Assembly (NCBI GenBank): GCA_900766055.1
Contig: CAAFTZ010000043.1
Location: forward strand, 1 to 7,254
Source of the DNA: an uncultured Parasutterella sp.
GTDB lineage: Bacteria > Pseudomonadota > Gammaproteobacteria > Burkholderiales > Burkholderiaceae_F
Direction: 5' to 3'
Length of the DNA: 7,254 bases
Shown here: piece by piece, positions 6,047 to 7,254 of the stretch
Position numbering within the stretch: position 1 is the first letter of the stretch
Layout: each line of letters opens with the position of its first letter
The notes under the pieces: generated by a model
Told to the model about the DNA's origin: nothing
The model's input: the letters and a program-made list of their open reading frames with translations, nothing else
The model's database searches: none
Translations under genes and position numbers: made by a program

Positions 6047-7254
6047 CTAGGTATAGATAAATTTGCCACGGTTTTCCAAGACAGACATTCCATTTTCAAA
6101 GGACTTAACGATAGTGATGCGTCTGACTGCTTTAGCATTCACGGTAACTTTAATTACTTCTGAGTCGCTTTTTTCGCCGATGCAGAATGACCGGAAAAGA
6201 TATATGTTATAGAGCTTCTCCCCTTTCGGACTTTTCCCGTTCTCGCAGAAAAAAGGAAGCTCTTCCGAAGTTGCTCCCAAGTTATGAAGAAATTCAGAGA
6301 CATTGAAACGAATAATATCAATGAGACAAGCTTCTTCGGGGAATTCTGAAGCTGAGAGTGTAATCTCTCGGCTATAGCGAAAAATGGAATCACAAGCATA
6401 TGGCGTCAGGTTAGAATGCTGGAAGTTTTCCGATAACAAACAGTTATCCACTTGGAAAATATCCTGGCTGGCAATGGGAAGCTCTTTAAGAGATACAAAG
6501 TCGAAATTTTCCCTTGCACAGCCAACTCTTTTCTTCCCCAAAAAAATGAATAATCTCCTATCGGGGATCCATCTTCTAAATATCACATTGGAAAGCCAAT
6601 CCCTAACAATTTCTTTAAAGCGGTCCTTGAAAATATAGGCAATCACGAGAGCGAAAAATAAATTCCGGCTCAAAGACCCATATCTGTCTTGATAGAAGAA
6701 TGCCACCACCGTCGCAAAAAGCATCGATAGTGCTGCCGCTGATCCGTAAATAGAATGCGTAAGTAAGGGAGCACCTTGCTTATAACGAATGTCAAGAAAA
6801 AGAGAACTCTGAACAAACTTTTTCAGAAAGGACCATCGCATCAAGAATGCCGATTCCTTACTCTCTCCTTCGATTGATTCAACCGGAAAGCGGCTTTCTC
6901 GGTATTTTTCAACTTCCTGCCAAAAAGACAATATTTTGTTTCTTGGCTCACCGATGCAGACTTCATTGAGATCTCTAAGGCAGAACGCGGTCACCACAGT
7001 GAGATATTCGTCAAGTTTATCGAGCAGCCGAACCTCTCGCTCTGAATTTTCTTGTGAGGACTTTATTGTTCTAAACTCTTTAAGTATCTTATAGACAGTC
7101 TGCAGAAACATTTCAGTTTCTTCTGTGGACAGTTCTTGCTTCTCCATCAAAGAGCGGCTGCTCTCTTGAAGTGCAGTTTTATATTTGAGACAGAAGCGTT
7201 TGTGGAAATCATCAAATTTCTCCTCTTTGCCTGAAGATATTCTCCGAGCAACAA
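6047..7254 (-). CDS. Uncharacterised protein with two membrane segments (5' partial)
   Basis: I do not recognise this gene with confidence. The frame stays open from the TAG at 6047 to the right edge, giving about 402 residues. A TTG at 7150 and an ATG at 7147 are only internal codons: the residues before them (such as RRISSGKEEKFDDFHKRF) read as normal coding sequence. The visible part begins with a charged, probably helical stretch rich in Glu and Lys. Two hydrophobic segments follow at about 6695-6757 (IYGSAAALSMLFATVVAFFYQ) and 6629-6664 (NLFFALVIAYIF), joined by a short turn. A basic patch, FKDRFKEIVRDW, comes next, then a soluble C-terminal domain of about 185 residues. No catalytic motif, Walker motif or zinc ligand set stands out. 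A hairpin-like membrane insertion between two soluble domains is the main visible property. It has no evident link to the dehydratase/flavoprotein locus, since it converges on the dehydratase gene with separate terminators. Confidence 0.75.
   Translation of the reverse strand, partial: VARRISSGKEEKFDDFHKRFCLKYKTALQESSRSLMEKQELSTEETEMFLQTVYKILKEFRTIKSSQENSEREVRLLDKLDEYLTVVTAFCLRDLNEVCIGEPRNKILSFWQEVEKYRESRFPVESIEGESKESAFLMRWSFLKKFVQSSLFLDIRYKQGAPLLTHSIYGSAAALSMLFATVVAFFYQDRYGSLSRNLFFALVIAYIFKDRFKEIVRDWLSNVIFRRWIPDRRLFIFLGKKRVGCARENFDFVSLKELPIASQDIFQVDNCLLSENFQHSNLTPYACDSIFRYSREITLSASEFPEEACLIDIIRFNVSEFLHNLGATSEELPFFCENGKSPKGEKLYNIYLFRSFCIGEKSDSEVIKVTVNAKAVRRITIVKSFENGMSVLENRGKFIYT

Noticed and set aside
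6154..6399. Minus-strand open frame of 81 codons within the uncharacterised membrane protein gene
   Set aside because: It overlaps in another frame a longer frame that stays open to the window edge. No RBS or domain was seen.
1..7254. tRNA, rRNA, CRISPR array, insertion sequence or attachment site
   Set aside because: I saw no cloverleaf, spaced repeats, transposase or integrase motifs, or terminal inverted repeats in the window.

Overview
The window looks like an accessory respiratory locus of a Gram-negative proteobacterium with moderate GC. Exported flavoprotein reductases combined with a TtrS/TtrR-type two-component system suggest a gut member of Burkholderiales/Sutterellaceae (Sutterella, Parasutterella or Turicimonas type). 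That placement is inferred from gene style only; there is no rRNA or other marker here.

Layout. (1) 1-888, plus strand: the C-terminal part of a flavocytochrome c / fumarate-reductase-like FAD protein, cut by the left edge and followed by a strong hairpin terminator (909-940). (2) 969-4844 (or to 4913), minus strand: a compact operon read right to left. It encodes a membrane sensor kinase with a PhnD-like periplasmic domain, a FixJ/TtrR-type response regulator, and a Tat-exported fumarate-reductase-like flavoprotein whose ATG overlaps the regulator's stop codon (ATGA). (3) 4845-5024: a divergent control region with short direct and inverted repeats. (4) 5025-5882, plus strand: a type I 3-dehydroquinate dehydratase (AroD family) that carries a Sec signal peptide and keeps the full catalytic residue set. 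(5) 5883-6046: two adjacent hairpin terminators, one per strand. (6) 6047-7254, minus strand: an unrecognised protein with two membrane segments, open to the right edge, so its N terminus is missing.

The main point is the combination in 969-5882. A periplasmic sensor, its regulator, a periplasmic flavoprotein of the C=C reductase superfamily and a periplasmic dehydroquinate dehydratase share one divergent promoter region. A coherent working model (inference) is that the kinase senses a small carboxylate such as quinate, dehydroquinate or shikimate. The exported dehydratase would then turn 3-dehydroquinate into 3-dehydroshikimate, an alpha,beta-unsaturated monocarboxylate. The flavoprotein would reduce that C=C bond, or a related one, as a terminal electron acceptor. 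Its active site fits a non-fumarate substrate: equivalents of the Arg and His that hold one carboxylate are kept, while the usual proton-donor Arg and the His that holds the second carboxylate are not.
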